A DNA stretch of 64,000 nt from Lagierella sp. (GTDB lineage Bacteria; Bacillota; Clostridia; Tissierellales; Peptoniphilaceae): NCBI RefSeq assembly GCF_029983815.1, contig NZ_JASBYU010000001.1, positions 1 through 64,000 on the forward strand, read 5' to 3'. The notes under the pieces were generated by a model. The model saw only the letters and a program-made list of their open reading frames with translations, was not told the origin of the DNA and did not search any database. Each line of letters begins with the position of its first letter. Position 1 is the stretch's first letter. Shown here piece after piece: positions 49,823-59,440 of this stretch. The translations under genes were made by a program, and so were the position numbers.

Positions 49823-51883
49823 TTATTTTTTAAAGTCACAATTTTCATTAGAACATCGTATCTCATCTACATTTCTATTTTTCTTATGAATAAGGATTGA
49901 ACCGCATTTCGGACATTTTTCATCAATTGGCTTATCCCATAATGCAAAGTCGCATTTTGGGTAATTGTCACAACCATAAAACACCTTGCCCCTCTTGGAC
50001 ACTTTTTCGATGATATTGCCACCGCATTTAGGACAATTGACCCCTATTTTTTTCAATATAACCTTAGTAAAAGTACAATCTGGAAAATTACTACAGCCTA
50101 TGAATTTCCCGTTTCTACCATGTTTTATTACAAGATCGTGACCACATTCAGGACATTTTTCTCCTGTTTTCTCCGGTTCTACTTTGAAATTATCATCATC
50201 CTTCTTTGCGTTTTTCAATTGTTTATCAAAATCTTTATAAAAATCACTTACAATCTTTTTCCAATCTAATTCATCATCAGCTATTCTATCTAGATCTGAC
50301 TCCATCTGTGCAGTAAACTTTTCATTTATGATTTCATCAAAATATTTTAGGAGAAAAGAGTTTACATTCTCCCCTAGATCAGTGGTGAAAAATCTTTTCT
50401 GCTTGAGTTCAACATAATTTCTTTTAATTAAACTACTGATTATAGAAGCATAGGTACTAGGTCTGCCTATACCATCCTCTTCCAAAGTCTTTACCAAACT
50501 AGCCTCAGTAAATCTAGCTTTAGGTTTTGTAAAGTGTTGGTCAGACAATATGTCCATTGTCTTTAAAACTTCACCTTTTTTTATCTCAGGTATGATTACA
50601 TTGGTGTCATTAATAGGATAAACCTTAGTAAAGCCCTTGAAAGCTTCAACATTTCCATTTATTTTAAAAATGAAATTATTGTTATTTATGATTACAGAAG
50701 TTGTTTTATACTTAGCAGGCGTCATTTGACTTGCTAAAGTCCTTGACCAAATGAGATTATATAATTTGTATTGATCAGAACTTAAATATCTTTCAATTGA
50801 TTTTGGATTTCTCATCATGGAACTTGGTCTAATTGCCTCATGAGCATCCTGTGCTCCCTTTTTGTTCTTTCCATAGGGATTGCCTTTAGATGCAAATTCC
50901 TTTCCATAGTTTTCTTGGATATACTTAAGACTATCGGAAATAGTTCCTGAGGAAATTCTAGTAGAGTCGGTTCTCATATAAGATATTAAACCGACATTTC
51001 CCTCTTTACCAATACTTATCCCTTCGTAGAGTTGTTGTGCCAGAGTCATGGTCTTAGAAGCAGAGAAATTTAATCTTTTATTTGCATCCTGCTGTAAAGT
51101 ACTAGTAGTAAATGGAGGATATGGATTTCTTTTTTTGGTCCCAGTTTTTACATCCTCAACTTTAAATCCATTCCTATCAAGTTTAGAAATAACTTTATCT
51201 ACTCCTTGTTTAGTCTTAATATCTAATTTCTTTTCCTTGCCATTTTCATAAAAGCCATAAAAAGAAGATTCAAATTCCATACCCTCTTTTTCATGCTTTG
51301 CACTTATAGTCCAGTATTCTTGAGGTTTAAAGTCCCTAATTTCCTTTTCCCTCTCACATAATAGCCTAAGGGCAACGGACTGAACCCTTCCTGCACTTAA
51401 CCCACTTTTTACTTTTTTCCAAAGTATTGGAGAGATTTCGTAACCAACTAGTCTATCCAATACCCTCCTAGCTTGCTGAGCATCTACTAAACTCATATCT
51501 ATGGTCCTAGGTTCTTTAATAGATTTTTTTACAGTGTCCTTTGTAATTTCATTAAACTCTACTCTATTTTTTGAATTTTGATCCATTCCTAGCAAATTCG
51601 ATATATGCCAAGAAATGGCTTCCCCCTCTCTATCAGGGTCAGTTGCCAAAAATACATTATCTGAATTTTTCGCTTCTTTTTTTATACTTTTTATTATGTC
51701 ACCTTTTCCCCTCACATTTATATATTGAGGTTCAAAGTTGTTTTCTATGTCAATTCCCATTTTACTCTTGGGTAAATCCCTTAAGTGACCTACAGATGCA
51801 ACTACCTTATAGTTTCTTCCTAAAATTTTACCTATTGTCTTTGCTTTTGTAGGCGACTCGACTATAACCAAATTTTTAGCCAT
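49823..51883 (-). CDS. topA: DNA topoisomerase I
   Basis: The 686-residue type IA enzyme relaxes negative supercoils. The Toprim domain begins KNLVIVESPTKAKTIGKILG and has DPDREGEAISWH; the catalytic tyrosine is in LISYMRTDSTRIS. Three C-terminal zinc ribbons follow (CPECGHD...CSNFPDC, CPKCGGN...CDNYPKC, CPKCGSI...CSNENC). It follows dprA by four bases. No hairpin terminator was seen after it. Confidence 0.98.
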   Translation of the reverse strand: MAKNLVIVESPTKAKTIGKILGRNYKVVASVGHLRDLPKSKMGIDIENNFEPQYINVRGKGDIIKSIKKEAKNSDNVFLATDPDREGEAISWHISNLLGMDQNSKNRVEFNEITKDTVKKSIKEPRTIDMSLVDAQQARRVLDRLVGYEISPILWKKVKSGLSAGRVQSVALRLLCEREKEIRDFKPQEYWTISAKHEKEGMEFESSFYGFYENGKEKKLDIKTKQGVDKVISKLDRNGFKVEDVKTGTKKRNPYPPFTTSTLQQDANKRLNFSASKTMTLAQQLYEGISIGKEGNVGLISYMRTDSTRISSGTISDSLKYIQENYGKEFASKGNPYGKNKKGAQDAHEAIRPSSMMRNPKSIERYLSSDQYKLYNLIWSRTLASQMTPAKYKTTSVIINNNNFIFKINGNVEAFKGFTKVYPINDTNVIIPEIKKGEVLKTMDILSDQHFTKPKARFTEASLVKTLEEDGIGRPSTYASIISSLIKRNYVELKQKRFFTTDLGENVNSFLLKYFDEIINEKFTAQMESDLDRIADDELDWKKIVSDFYKDFDKQLKNAKKDDDNFKVEPEKTGEKCPECGHDLVIKHGRNGKFIGCSNFPDCTFTKVILKKIGVNCPKCGGNIIEKVSKRGKVFYGCDNYPKCDFALWDKPIDEKCPKCGSILIHKKNRNVDEIRCSNENCDFKK

Positions 51884-51887
51884 CTAT

Positions 51888-52967
51888 CTATCCTTTCTGA
51901 ACTACAGGGTAAAAAACCCCTCCTATTTCCTCTATAACATATCCTTTCATTTCTAACTTTGTCAAATTAGCATTGACTTCATCTATAGGTAATCCTAACT
52001 GATTTGAAATAATATCACAAGTGCATGGACTGGAAATAAGTAAATTAATGATGTTGTTTTCAATCGGGTCATCTAAAGTCAGTTGAATAACTTCCTCTTG
52101 CTTTTTATTTGGACAGTGGATTTCTTCCAGTATATCATCAACATCCGTTATTATTTTAGCACCGTCTTTTATCAAGTCGTTTGTTCCAACACTATAAAAG
52201 CTATTTATATTACCTGGTAGTGCAAAAACATCCTTCCCCTGGTCTGCAGCATAATTGGCAGTTATTAAAGTTCCAGATTTTTTTTGAGCTTCTATTACGA
52301 CTACGCCTTGGCCTATTCCAGATATAATTCTATTCCTATATGGAAAATTATAGTGAAGAGGCTCAACTCCCAGGGCGTATTCAGAAAAAATCACTCCATT
52401 ATTTACTATTTTTTTATAAAGCTCCTTGTGCTTATATGGATATACAATATCCAAACCGTTTCCTATAACCGCTACTGTTCTATTATTATTTTCTAAGCTA
52501 ACCTCATGTGCAATTCTATCTATACCATAGGCAAGCCCGGAAATAATTGGAATTTTATTTCTTGAAAGTTCATAAGCCAATTCCTTACAAGCCCATGCGC
52601 CATAGGATGTGCATTTTCGTGATCCAACTATGGAAAGTCCTAGACCATCTTCTTTGCTTAGAGTACCCATATAATATAACATCAAAGGAGGATCATCTAT
52701 ATAGTTAAGATTTTCCGGATAGTCATCATCCCCAAAAAAAGTCATGGATATACCAAGTTTCTTTAGCTTTTCTAGGTATTCATTTAAATTGAGATCTCGA
52801 TTTTTAATTATTTTATTAACAGTTCTCTTGTCTAAGTTAAGTATTTCGTTTAAATCCGGTATATTAGCTATAAATTCCTTATAGCTGGTAAATTTTTCTA
52901 ATAAGGCTATAGTTACCGGATTTGAAATTGATAAAATATTACAAAATAAAACGAGATTTTTATCCAT
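51888..52967 (-). CDS. dprA: DNA processing protein DprA
   Basis: The 359-residue protein loads RecA on incoming single-stranded DNA. The Rossmann core shows LSIVGSRKCTSYG, ISGLAYGIDRIAHE, VAVIGNGLDIVYP and AADQGKDVFALPGNI, and a C-terminal winged helix of the DML1 type (about 290-359) follows. It overlaps the pseudouridine synthase gene by eight bases. The dprA-topA pairing is common in Firmicutes. Confidence 0.96.
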   Translation of the reverse strand: MDKNLVLFCNILSISNPVTIALLEKFTSYKEFIANIPDLNEILNLDKRTVNKIIKNRDLNLNEYLEKLKKLGISMTFFGDDDYPENLNYIDDPPLMLYYMGTLSKEDGLGLSIVGSRKCTSYGAWACKELAYELSRNKIPIISGLAYGIDRIAHEVSLENNNRTVAVIGNGLDIVYPYKHKELYKKIVNNGVIFSEYALGVEPLHYNFPYRNRIISGIGQGVVVIEAQKKSGTLITANYAADQGKDVFALPGNINSFYSVGTNDLIKDGAKIITDVDDILEEIHCPNKKQEEVIQLTLDDPIENNIINLLISSPCTCDIISNQLGLPIDEVNANLTKLEMKGYVIEEIGGVFYPVVQKG

Positions 52968-53952
52968 TATTTACCTCCATGGAATCAAGATGCCTATACA
53001 ATTTATTTTTATCCAAGTTACACTTTTTAAGAATGGTAATAAACTCCTCTCCAGGTAAAGCGCCTACAGATATCATTTTACCTGTAATAGGATGGCAAAA
53101 TTTAAGAAAGTAGGCGTGTAACATCTGCCTTGTAGCATTGACTTTCTCTTTTTTAAGTCCATAGGTCCTATCTCCTAAAATGGGATGATGGATAGAAGAT
53201 AAGTGTACTCGAATCTGGTGTGTCCTTCCCGTTAAAATTTCTACATCTACCGAGGAATAATCCTCATTATACTCCAAAGGTAGAACTATGGATTTTGCAT
53301 ATTTACCTAGCTCTTCGTCAACAGCCATCTTTGTTCGGTTATTCAAATCCCTTCCTATAGGCTTTTCAATGACTATCTTTTCATCAATAGTACCCTGGAC
53401 AATTGCTACATAATGTTTTTCAATTTTACGAGCTTTGAAGATATCTTTAAGCTTTTCATGTGTAACATTATCCTTAGCTATTACAATAAGCCCTGTTGTA
53501 TCCTTGTCTAATCTATGAACAATACCAGGCCTAAATGGGGCATAAATATCGGATAGGTTTTCAAACCAATATTTAAGCCTATTTACCAATGTTCCAGATT
53601 TTATGCTCTGTGTTGGGTGAACTATAAGATGTGGTGGTTTATTTAAGATAGCAAGAAACTGGTCTTCATATATCACATCTAAAGGCTTATTTTCAGGCAA
53701 TATTTCAAAAGTGTCATCCTCTGGTAGCTCTACAGTTATCGAATCTCCAATCTTTAGAATATAGGATGGTTTTATTATTTTATCGTTAACAAAAACTTTT
53801 TTAGCTTTGATTAGAGATTTTATATAACTACGGGTATAGTCTTCCATATATTCTGAGAGATATTTATCAATACGACCAAATTCTAAGGGCGTTTTATCTT
53901 TAGATTCACATAAGTTTGAATCCTCTTTAATAAGTATTTTTATTTTTTTCAT
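52960..53952 (-). CDS. RluD-family 23S rRNA pseudouridine synthase
   Basis: The 330-residue protein has an N-terminal S4 domain (about 25-95) and a catalytic domain with the active-site Asp in GIVHRLDKDTTGLIVIAKD and the motif LLTGRTHQIRVHL-like EILTGRTHQIRVHLSS. The exact target uridines cannot be assigned from sequence. It overlaps ung by four bases. Confidence 0.94.
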   Translation of the reverse strand: MKKIKILIKEDSNLCESKDKTPLEFGRIDKYLSEYMEDYTRSYIKSLIKAKKVFVNDKIIKPSYILKIGDSITVELPEDDTFEILPENKPLDVIYEDQFLAILNKPPHLIVHPTQSIKSGTLVNRLKYWFENLSDIYAPFRPGIVHRLDKDTTGLIVIAKDNVTHEKLKDIFKARKIEKHYVAIVQGTIDEKIVIEKPIGRDLNNRTKMAVDEELGKYAKSIVLPLEYNEDYSSVDVEILTGRTHQIRVHLSSIHHPILGDRTYGLKKEKVNATRQMLHAYFLKFCHPITGKMISVGALPGEEFITILKKCNLDKNKLYRHLDSMEVNNG

Positions 53953-54623
53953 ATGTTCTCAATCTGCCAATCAATAGGATTTAACCCATTATCTTTTAAA
54001 TATCTATTTGTTTTAGAAAATGGTCTGCTGCCAAAGAAACCTCTATAGGCCGAAAGGGGTGAAGGATGAGGTGATTGAATTACAAGATGGTTTTTATTTT
54101 GAATAAAACGCTTTTTAGATATAGCATGAGCTCCCCACAGAATAAATACTAATGGGTCTTTTTTTTCTCCCAATATTTCAATTATTCTATCCGTTAACAC
54201 CTGCCAACCTATGTCCCTGTGAGAATTTGCCTTTCCCCTTCTAACGGTCAAAGTAGTATTTAAAAGAAGAACTCCCTGGTTTACCCACTTCATTAGATAT
54301 CCATTATTTGGAATATAACCTCCTACATCATCTACAATTTCCTTATAGATATTTCTTAAAGAAGGAGGTATCATCACCTTTGGCATAACAGAAAAGCTAT
54401 GACCATGCGCTTGACCTGGACCATGATATGGATCTTGGCCTATAATCACAACTTTGACATCTTCATAGCTGACTTTTTTCAATGAATCAAAGATTAAGTT
54501 CATGTCTGGAAACACTTCATAATTTTTGTATTCATTGATTAATATTTTTCTTAACCTTTGATAGTAATCCTTCTTAAATTCTTCTTTTAATAATTCATCC
54601 CAACTATTATTGAATATTATCAT
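53949..54623 (-). CDS. ung: uracil-DNA glycosylase (family 1)
   Basis: The 224-residue repair enzyme removes uracil from DNA. The catalytic water-activating motif GQDPYHGPGQAHG and the HPSPLSAYRGFFG loop are intact. It overlaps lspA by four bases. Its place between lspA and rluD is unusual compared with the direct lspA-rluD pair of many Firmicutes. Confidence 0.98.
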   Translation of the reverse strand: MIIFNNSWDELLKEEFKKDYYQRLRKILINEYKNYEVFPDMNLIFDSLKKVSYEDVKVVIIGQDPYHGPGQAHGHSFSVMPKVMIPPSLRNIYKEIVDDVGGYIPNNGYLMKWVNQGVLLLNTTLTVRRGKANSHRDIGWQVLTDRIIEILGEKKDPLVFILWGAHAISKKRFIQNKNHLVIQSPHPSPLSAYRGFFGSRPFSKTNRYLKDNGLNPIDWQIENI

Positions 54624-55078
54624 AAAACACCCTCAAAATCCTTAGTAGTAAAAAATGCTAAAATGATAAATATCGTTCCAATTACAACACAGATGTCCGC
54701 AACATTAAATACAGGAAAATCATATCCATTTGGAAATGTAACGGATATAAAATCTATTACATAATGTCTAAAAACCCTATCTATCAAATTGCCTATAGCT
54801 CCTCCAATTATTAATGACAATCCAATTTTACTTATAAGAGAAAACTTATTATATCCCTTATAGAGATAAAAAGACATTGCCAAAATAACCCCAAGGGTTA
54901 CAAATGTTAAAAAAAACTTCTTGCCTTGCAAAATACCAAATGCAGCACCCCTATTTTCAACGTAGATAAGGTTTAAGTAACTATCTATGATTCCGATTGA
55001 ACCCTTTTTTAGTCCAATTGCCAAATACTTAGTGATTTGGTCTATTAAAATAGCTAAAATAATTATTAATAATCCCAA
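54620..55078 (-). CDS. lspA: lipoprotein signal peptidase II
   Basis: The 152-residue membrane aspartyl protease removes lipoprotein signal peptides. Four hydrophobic segments, NRGAAFGIL, and the catalytic aspartates in NLIDRVFRHYVIDFI and FPVFNVADIC are present. I use the TTG at 55078, five or so bases after AGGAGAG; an ATG at 55096 has no ribosome site and would add a charged stretch. It partly overlaps the region after ylmH. Confidence 0.95.
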   Translation of the reverse strand: MGLLIIILAILIDQITKYLAIGLKKGSIGIIDSYLNLIYVENRGAAFGILQGKKFFLTFVTLGVILAMSFYLYKGYNKFSLISKIGLSLIIGGAIGNLIDRVFRHYVIDFISVTFPNGYDFPVFNVADICVVIGTIFIILAFFTTKDFEGVL

Positions 55079-55088
55079 GTTGACTCTC

Positions 55089-55870
55089 CTACACATATTT
55101 TAAAATTTCTACGATATAATTATCTTTTTTAGTTCTTCCTAAGATTTCCATAAATTTAAACCTGCCATATCCCCGTATGGATATTAAAGATTTATCTTCT
55201 AATACTTCATGGGTGATCTTAGATTCAATATAGTTGACTTTGACATCACCCTTTAATATCTTATCCCTCGCTTTATTTCTAGATACGTTCATTATCCCAG
55301 AACAGATAGTATCCAAGCGAAGAGATGACACTACGATATTTTTCTTAATATAATTTTTCTCAACTTCATTGAAGTCAAATTCTTCAAGCTCACTAATTTT
55401 AACATTGTAATTATTAATTTTATTCAGGTTGATATGAATAAAATTTGAAATTGTATTTCTTAAAAAAATAACGGACCTATCTTTTTGAAAAGAATATCCC
55501 CTATTTTTTCTCTCATTACTCCTAAAGATAGTATTGCCCCAAGTACATCTCTATGGTTTATTTTTGTCCCTTCAGTTTTAAAAGAAAGAATTTTAATATA
55601 CTCTTTTGGATTTGGAACATTGTAATTACCATGTAAAATAATTACATTTCTTTCACATTCTTCTCTACTTGGATAGATTATATAATCTTCAAAACCATAA
55701 GTATTTAGCAGGCTTATGCAATATTTTAGTTCCCCAGGAGTTAAAAAATCAGTACAATAAATAATTTCTTTGTCCATAACAACAAATAGACTATCAGCAA
55801 AGCTTTTGATAGTCTTTTTTGTATCTATATCTGTGATATGGCCTAGAATCCTATCAATATCTCTTTGCAT
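55089..55870 (-). pseudogene. ylmH: ylmH (S4-domain RNA-binding protein), split by a one-base frameshift
   Basis: Two frames together give a complete YlmH of about 260 residues. The first (55460-55870, 136 residues) is the N-terminal part ending HRDVLGAILSLGVMREKIGD then ILFKKIGPLFF and TAA. The second continues in the -1 frame with LRNTISNFIHINLNKINNYN and onward to VSSLRLDTICSGIMNVSRNK and the S4 domain, ending at 55089. The break lies at a run of seven T on the minus strand (55462-55468); one extra T would restore the frame. A GTG at 55331 could start the second part alone but lacks a ribosome site. YlmH rescues stalled ribosomes and lies in the division cluster. It may be a real mutation, slippage-dependent, or a sequencing error. 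Confidence 0.85.
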
Positions 55871-56370
55871 TATAATTGATAAAATCCTTTGCTTTGGATC
55901 TGATCTTTTAATTTTCCATCTATTTCAATTTCTTTCGGCGCTATAACAAAAATATCCTTACTAACTTTTTGTATCTTTCCGTCGATAGCGTAAATACCTC
56001 CACTAACAAAGTCGAAAGTCTTCTTCTTTACGTCAATTTCTAACATTTCTAAATTTAACACAACCACATTTTTAGCTATAATATCATCTAAAACAGGTGG
56101 TGCATCCTCGTAGTTAATAGGTTCATGAATCAAAATTTTAACTCTTTCAGATGCAAAATTTTCATTTATACTAACCACATTGCTCTTTTTAAATCTATTT
56201 GTTGTAGGTTTAACCGGTTCCTGATATTCTACTACAGGTTCTTGATTGTCAGTAAACTCTTCCTTCTTATCATAATAGTCCTTGTTAATATAATCATCGT
56301 CATAATAATCTTCATCAATATAATCATCTTCTAATCCTAGAAGATTTTTAAATTTATCAAATACGCTCAT
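55870..56370 (-). CDS. sepF: cell division protein SepF
   Basis: The 166-residue FtsZ-associated protein has an N-terminal membrane-targeting helix (MSVFDKFKNLLGLEDDY), a low-complexity Asp/Tyr linker, and the C-terminal SepF domain (about 80-166) with VVLNLEMLEIDVKKKTFDFV and SGGIYAIDGKIQKVSKDIFV. It overlaps ylmH by one base and follows yggS by eight. ylmG and divIVA of the classic cluster are missing. Confidence 0.95.
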   Translation of the reverse strand: MSVFDKFKNLLGLEDDYIDEDYYDDDYINKDYYDKKEEFTDNQEPVVEYQEPVKPTTNRFKKSNVVSINENFASERVKILIHEPINYEDAPPVLDDIIAKNVVVLNLEMLEIDVKKKTFDFVSGGIYAIDGKIQKVSKDIFVIAPKEIEIDGKLKDQIQSKGFYQL

Positions 56371-56378
56371 ATTCCCTC

Positions 56379-57071
56379 CTAATTATATACTCTCTTTCCA
56401 AAAATATCCGTACCTATTCTTATTATATTAGCTCCCTCTTCAATTGCAACCTTATAATCATGGCTCATACCCATAGATAGGTATTTCATAGAAATATTCT
56501 TAAAATCTTTGTCTTTTAACTCTAAAAAGAGATTGTTCATCCTTCTAAATAATGGTCTTATCTCTTCTACATCCTCAACAAAAGGTGCTATCATCATAAG
56601 TCCATGAACTTTTACATGAGTAGTGTCCTCGACAAGATTTAAAAACTCGTCCAAATCCTCTAAATAAATACCAGATTTTGACTCTTCTTTTGCCAAATTG
56701 ACTTGGACCAAGCAATTAAAAGTATAATCTTCCTTACTACCTCTTTTTTCCATCTCCTTTAACAGAGATTTTCTATCTAGAGAGTGTACTAGTTTTGTAT
56801 TGTTAACCAAATATTTTACTTTATTACTTTGAAGATACCCAATCATATGAAAATCTATATCTAAATCCTTTAATTCCTCTTTCTTCTTGATGAGTTCTTG
56901 AACTTTATTTTCTCCAAAGTCCCTTTGACCATGATCATAGGCCTCTTTAACCCTAGCAGAATCTACAGTTTTTGAAACTGCAATCAAATTAATATCATAG
57001 TTTATGTTCTTTATTTGTCTTATATGTTCGATATCTTTTTTTATTCTATCAATATTATCGCTAATGCTCAA
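56379..57071 (-). CDS. YggS/YlmE-family pyridoxal phosphate homeostasis protein
   Basis: The 230-residue PLP-binding TIM barrel has the cofactor lysine in LIAVSKTVDS, then FGENKVQELIKK, FHMIGYLQSNKV and the C-terminal LSMGMSHDYKVAIEEGANIIRI (in part), with RIGTDIFG. It starts with TTG at 57071 after GGTGAG. It buffers PLP; in Firmicutes it is the first gene of the ylm division cluster. Confidence 0.95.
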   Translation of the reverse strand: MSISDNIDRIKKDIEHIRQIKNINYDINLIAVSKTVDSARVKEAYDHGQRDFGENKVQELIKKKEELKDLDIDFHMIGYLQSNKVKYLVNNTKLVHSLDRKSLLKEMEKRGSKEDYTFNCLVQVNLAKEESKSGIYLEDLDEFLNLVEDTTHVKVHGLMMIAPFVEDVEEIRPLFRRMNNLFLELKDKDFKNISMKYLSMGMSHDYKVAIEEGANIIRIGTDIFGKRVYN

Positions 57072-57079
57072 ATTCTCAC

Positions 57080-58294
57080 CTATTCTAATAATTCATTATC
57101 CTTTACTAAATTTGGATGTAAAATTACCTCATCATATAGCATTATAGTGCTATGTTTTTTACCTCCTAAGGAAATCTTAGAATTGTCCCCTATTGAAACA
57201 TAGGTCTCATTATCATCTTCCTTAATTATTTCAACGGGCTTAAATTCTACAATTCCTGATGCTGTCTTCGTATATACTCCCCAAAGATTCTTTTTCTTAA
57301 CTATAGCCGAATTGGGAAGGATAAAAGATTTTTTTTCATAATTTATCAACTGCGTTTTAATAAATCTTGTTTTTTCAACATTTTTAAAACCTGAGTTAAA
57401 ATATAATAATAATTTAGTAAATTCCTCGTCTTCAAACTTATCTTCAATTTCTCCAGTTAAATAAGTTTTGTCAATCTTAACTTTTATAGAAGAACCTATA
57501 TCATATTCCTTTAATAATTTAGAAGTCGGTATTTTCAGGTATAAATAGAAGAAATTGTTATTAACAATTTTTGTTCCCACACTTTCCTTCGGTTCCTGTG
57601 TAGTTTTTTCTAAATCAAAATCAAAATCCTCAAGGTCTATATTATAAGGATTCAATATATCTTCATATCCATCTAAGTTTTCACTTATTATACCAGGGAC
57701 AGGAGACTTCATATTCTCACCGTTATTTTCCAAGACATTAGAGATTACTCTATACTTATTTTTTAAGTAATTCAACTCTTCTCTATTGTCAGAAAGGTAC
57801 TGCCCAGAAGTTTCATCTAACTTATAAATTTCATTGAATTCAGAGTTCCTTATTTTTTTATAAATAACATCCTCGTTCATCAATATAACAGGTTCTTCTT
57901 TTTCTTCCTCGGCTTTATTGTCTTCGCTCTTTTTTTTCTTCATATATACATTTTCTTCATTATTTAACTCATCAAACTTTTTTTTAGCTTCATCTAAATC
58001 TAAATCCAGATTATTTTGAAAAGAGTTAATCGAGCCGATATTTGAATTGGCAGAAATTTTTGAATCATTTTCCTGCTCCTTATTAATAAATTCATTATAA
58101 GAGATTAAAAACTCTTCCCTAATCACAAGTCCAGTTACGGATATTGTATTTTCATAGTTATGAATATTGTCGATGTCAATTGTCTTCCCCTTAAACGCTT
58201 TTACATAAAAATTTCTAGATATGAGTATGATTATTAAAAAAACAATTATAAGCTGCGGGGAAATTTTTATGCCCTTTTTTCTCTTTTTCTTCAT
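57080..58294 (-). CDS. HlyD-like membrane-anchored protein of the yggS-sepF cluster
   Basis: The 404-residue protein has a basic N-terminus, one membrane helix (about 12-27), a region with ISVTGLVIREEFLISY resembling the first barrel-sandwich half of HlyD-like proteins, a charged glutamate/lysine-rich insertion (about 70-150), and a C-terminal beta-rich part with a late PNSAIVKKKNLWGVYTKTAS (in part) motif typical of membrane fusion proteins. No ABC or MFS partner is adjacent. Position before yggS-sepF suggests a role tied to the envelope or division, by inference only. Confidence 0.75.
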   Translation of the reverse strand: MKKKRKKGIKISPQLIIVFLIIILISRNFYVKAFKGKTIDIDNIHNYENTISVTGLVIREEFLISYNEFINKEQENDSKISANSNIGSINSFQNNLDLDLDEAKKKFDELNNEENVYMKKKKSEDNKAEEEKEEPVILMNEDVIYKKIRNSEFNEIYKLDETSGQYLSDNREELNYLKNKYRVISNVLENNGENMKSPVPGIISENLDGYEDILNPYNIDLEDFDFDLEKTTQEPKESVGTKIVNNNFFYLYLKIPTSKLLKEYDIGSSIKVKIDKTYLTGEIEDKFEDEEFTKLLLYFNSGFKNVEKTRFIKTQLINYEKKSFILPNSAIVKKKNLWGVYTKTASGIVEFKPVEIIKEDDNETYVSIGDNSKISLGGKKHSTIMLYDEVILHPNLVKDNELLE

Positions 58295-58327
58295 AAGATA
58301 TTAATCCCTCTATTAAACTTCATTGCT

Positions 58328-58336
58328 ATTATAACA
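58328..58336 (-). promoter_or_regulatory. extended -10 promoter of the HlyD-like-to-topA operon
   Basis: On the minus strand TGTTATAAT: TGn and perfect TATAAT, about 35 bases before the gene at 58294. No strong -35. Confidence 0.6.
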
Positions 58337-58365
58337 TAGTTAAGGTTGTATCAGAAATTGAGAAA

Positions 58366-58386
58366 TTAAAAGTCTATCCCTTTTAA
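58366..58386 (-). terminator. weak terminator after trpS
   Basis: TTAAAAG, seven bases, CTTTTAA, followed on the minus strand by TTTCTCAATTTC. Short and A-T only, so termination may be partial. Confidence 0.4.
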
Positions 58387-58405
58387 GCTTGTCTTGTTAT
58401 AAATT

Positions 58406-59398
58406 TTAAATTTGGACAAATCCTACTTTTCTGTATACTTTCCTCAACGTTTTATTAGCCATATATGAAGCCTTAGAAGCTCCTTTTTCCATAACCTCTT
58501 CCAAATACGATTTATCTTCTATCAGCCTATTATATTTTTCTTGAATAGGTCTTAAACTCTCAATTATGACTTCTGCTAAATGCAGTTTAAACTGCCCATA
58601 GCTATCTCCCTCATAAGTTTGTAGAATCTTTTCAACTGGTTCTTTAGAAAATGCTGAATAAATATTGATTAAGTTTTTTAGACCAGGTTGTTTATCTGAA
58701 TAGCAGAAATTGGCCTCAGAATCCGTTACAGCTCTCTTAATCTTTCTCTCTATAGTCTTAGGATCATCCAGCATTAAAATATAACTATTTTCATCTTCAG
58801 AAGATTTTGACATTTTTATATTGGGTTCTTTTAAACTATATATCTTACCTGTAGCCTTTTGAATCAAATTTTCTGGAACTTTGAATGTATCTGAATATTT
58901 GCTATTAAACCTTATGGCTAAATCCCTAGCAAGTTCCAAATGTTGTCTTTGATCTTCGCCTACAGGAACAAAATCCGTTTGATATAACAAGATATCTGCA
59001 GCCATCAATACTGGGTAAGTAAATAGAGCTGCATTTAAATTTTCTTCTGATTTTTGAGCCTTATCCTTATATTGAGTCATTCTTCCCAATTGTCCCATAT
59101 ATGAAATAGAGCTTAAAACCCAACTTAATTCCAAATGTTGATGCACGTGGGATTGAAGAAAAACGGTGGACTTCTCAGGATCCACATCACATGCCATATA
59201 TACCGCTAGAAGCTCATAGCTTCTTCTTCTCAAATCCTTTGGAATTTGAGGAACTGTTATAGAATGTAAATCCGCAATAGCATATATACAATCATAATCT
59301 TCTTGAAGTTTTGCAAAATTTTTAATAGCTCCTAAATAATTACCTATTGTCAAGCCTCCAGACGGTTGAACCGCACTTAATACTACTTTCTTATTCAT
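58406..59398 (-). CDS. trpS: tryptophanyl-tRNA synthetase
   Basis: The 330-residue class I synthetase has the HIGH-equivalent SGGLTIGNYLGAI and the KMSKS loop in IKMSKSSEDENSY. PVGEDQRQHLELARDLA is the tryptophan/dimer region. The ATG at 59398 (MNKKVVLSAVQPSGG) follows AGGAGG; an upstream in-frame start is rejected. The upstream gap is about 120 bases and mostly occupied by the feo terminator, so there is no room for a T-box. Confidence 0.97.
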   Translation of the reverse strand: MNKKVVLSAVQPSGGLTIGNYLGAIKNFAKLQEDYDCIYAIADLHSITVPQIPKDLRRRSYELLAVYMACDVDPEKSTVFLQSHVHQHLELSWVLSSISYMGQLGRMTQYKDKAQKSEENLNAALFTYPVLMAADILLYQTDFVPVGEDQRQHLELARDLAIRFNSKYSDTFKVPENLIQKATGKIYSLKEPNIKMSKSSEDENSYILMLDDPKTIERKIKRAVTDSEANFCYSDKQPGLKNLINIYSAFSKEPVEKILQTYEGDSYGQFKLHLAEVIIESLRPIQEKYNRLIEDKSYLEEVMEKGASKASYMANKTLRKVYRKVGFVQI

Positions 59399-59440
59399 AA
59401 ATCCTCCTAACAAATATTACTTACATTGTATATCATTTTC

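Noticed and set aside
55089..55331. A standalone small S4-domain protein starting at GTG 55331
   Set aside because: Homology to YlmH continues upstream in the same frame to the T7 run, and the GTG has no ribosome site.
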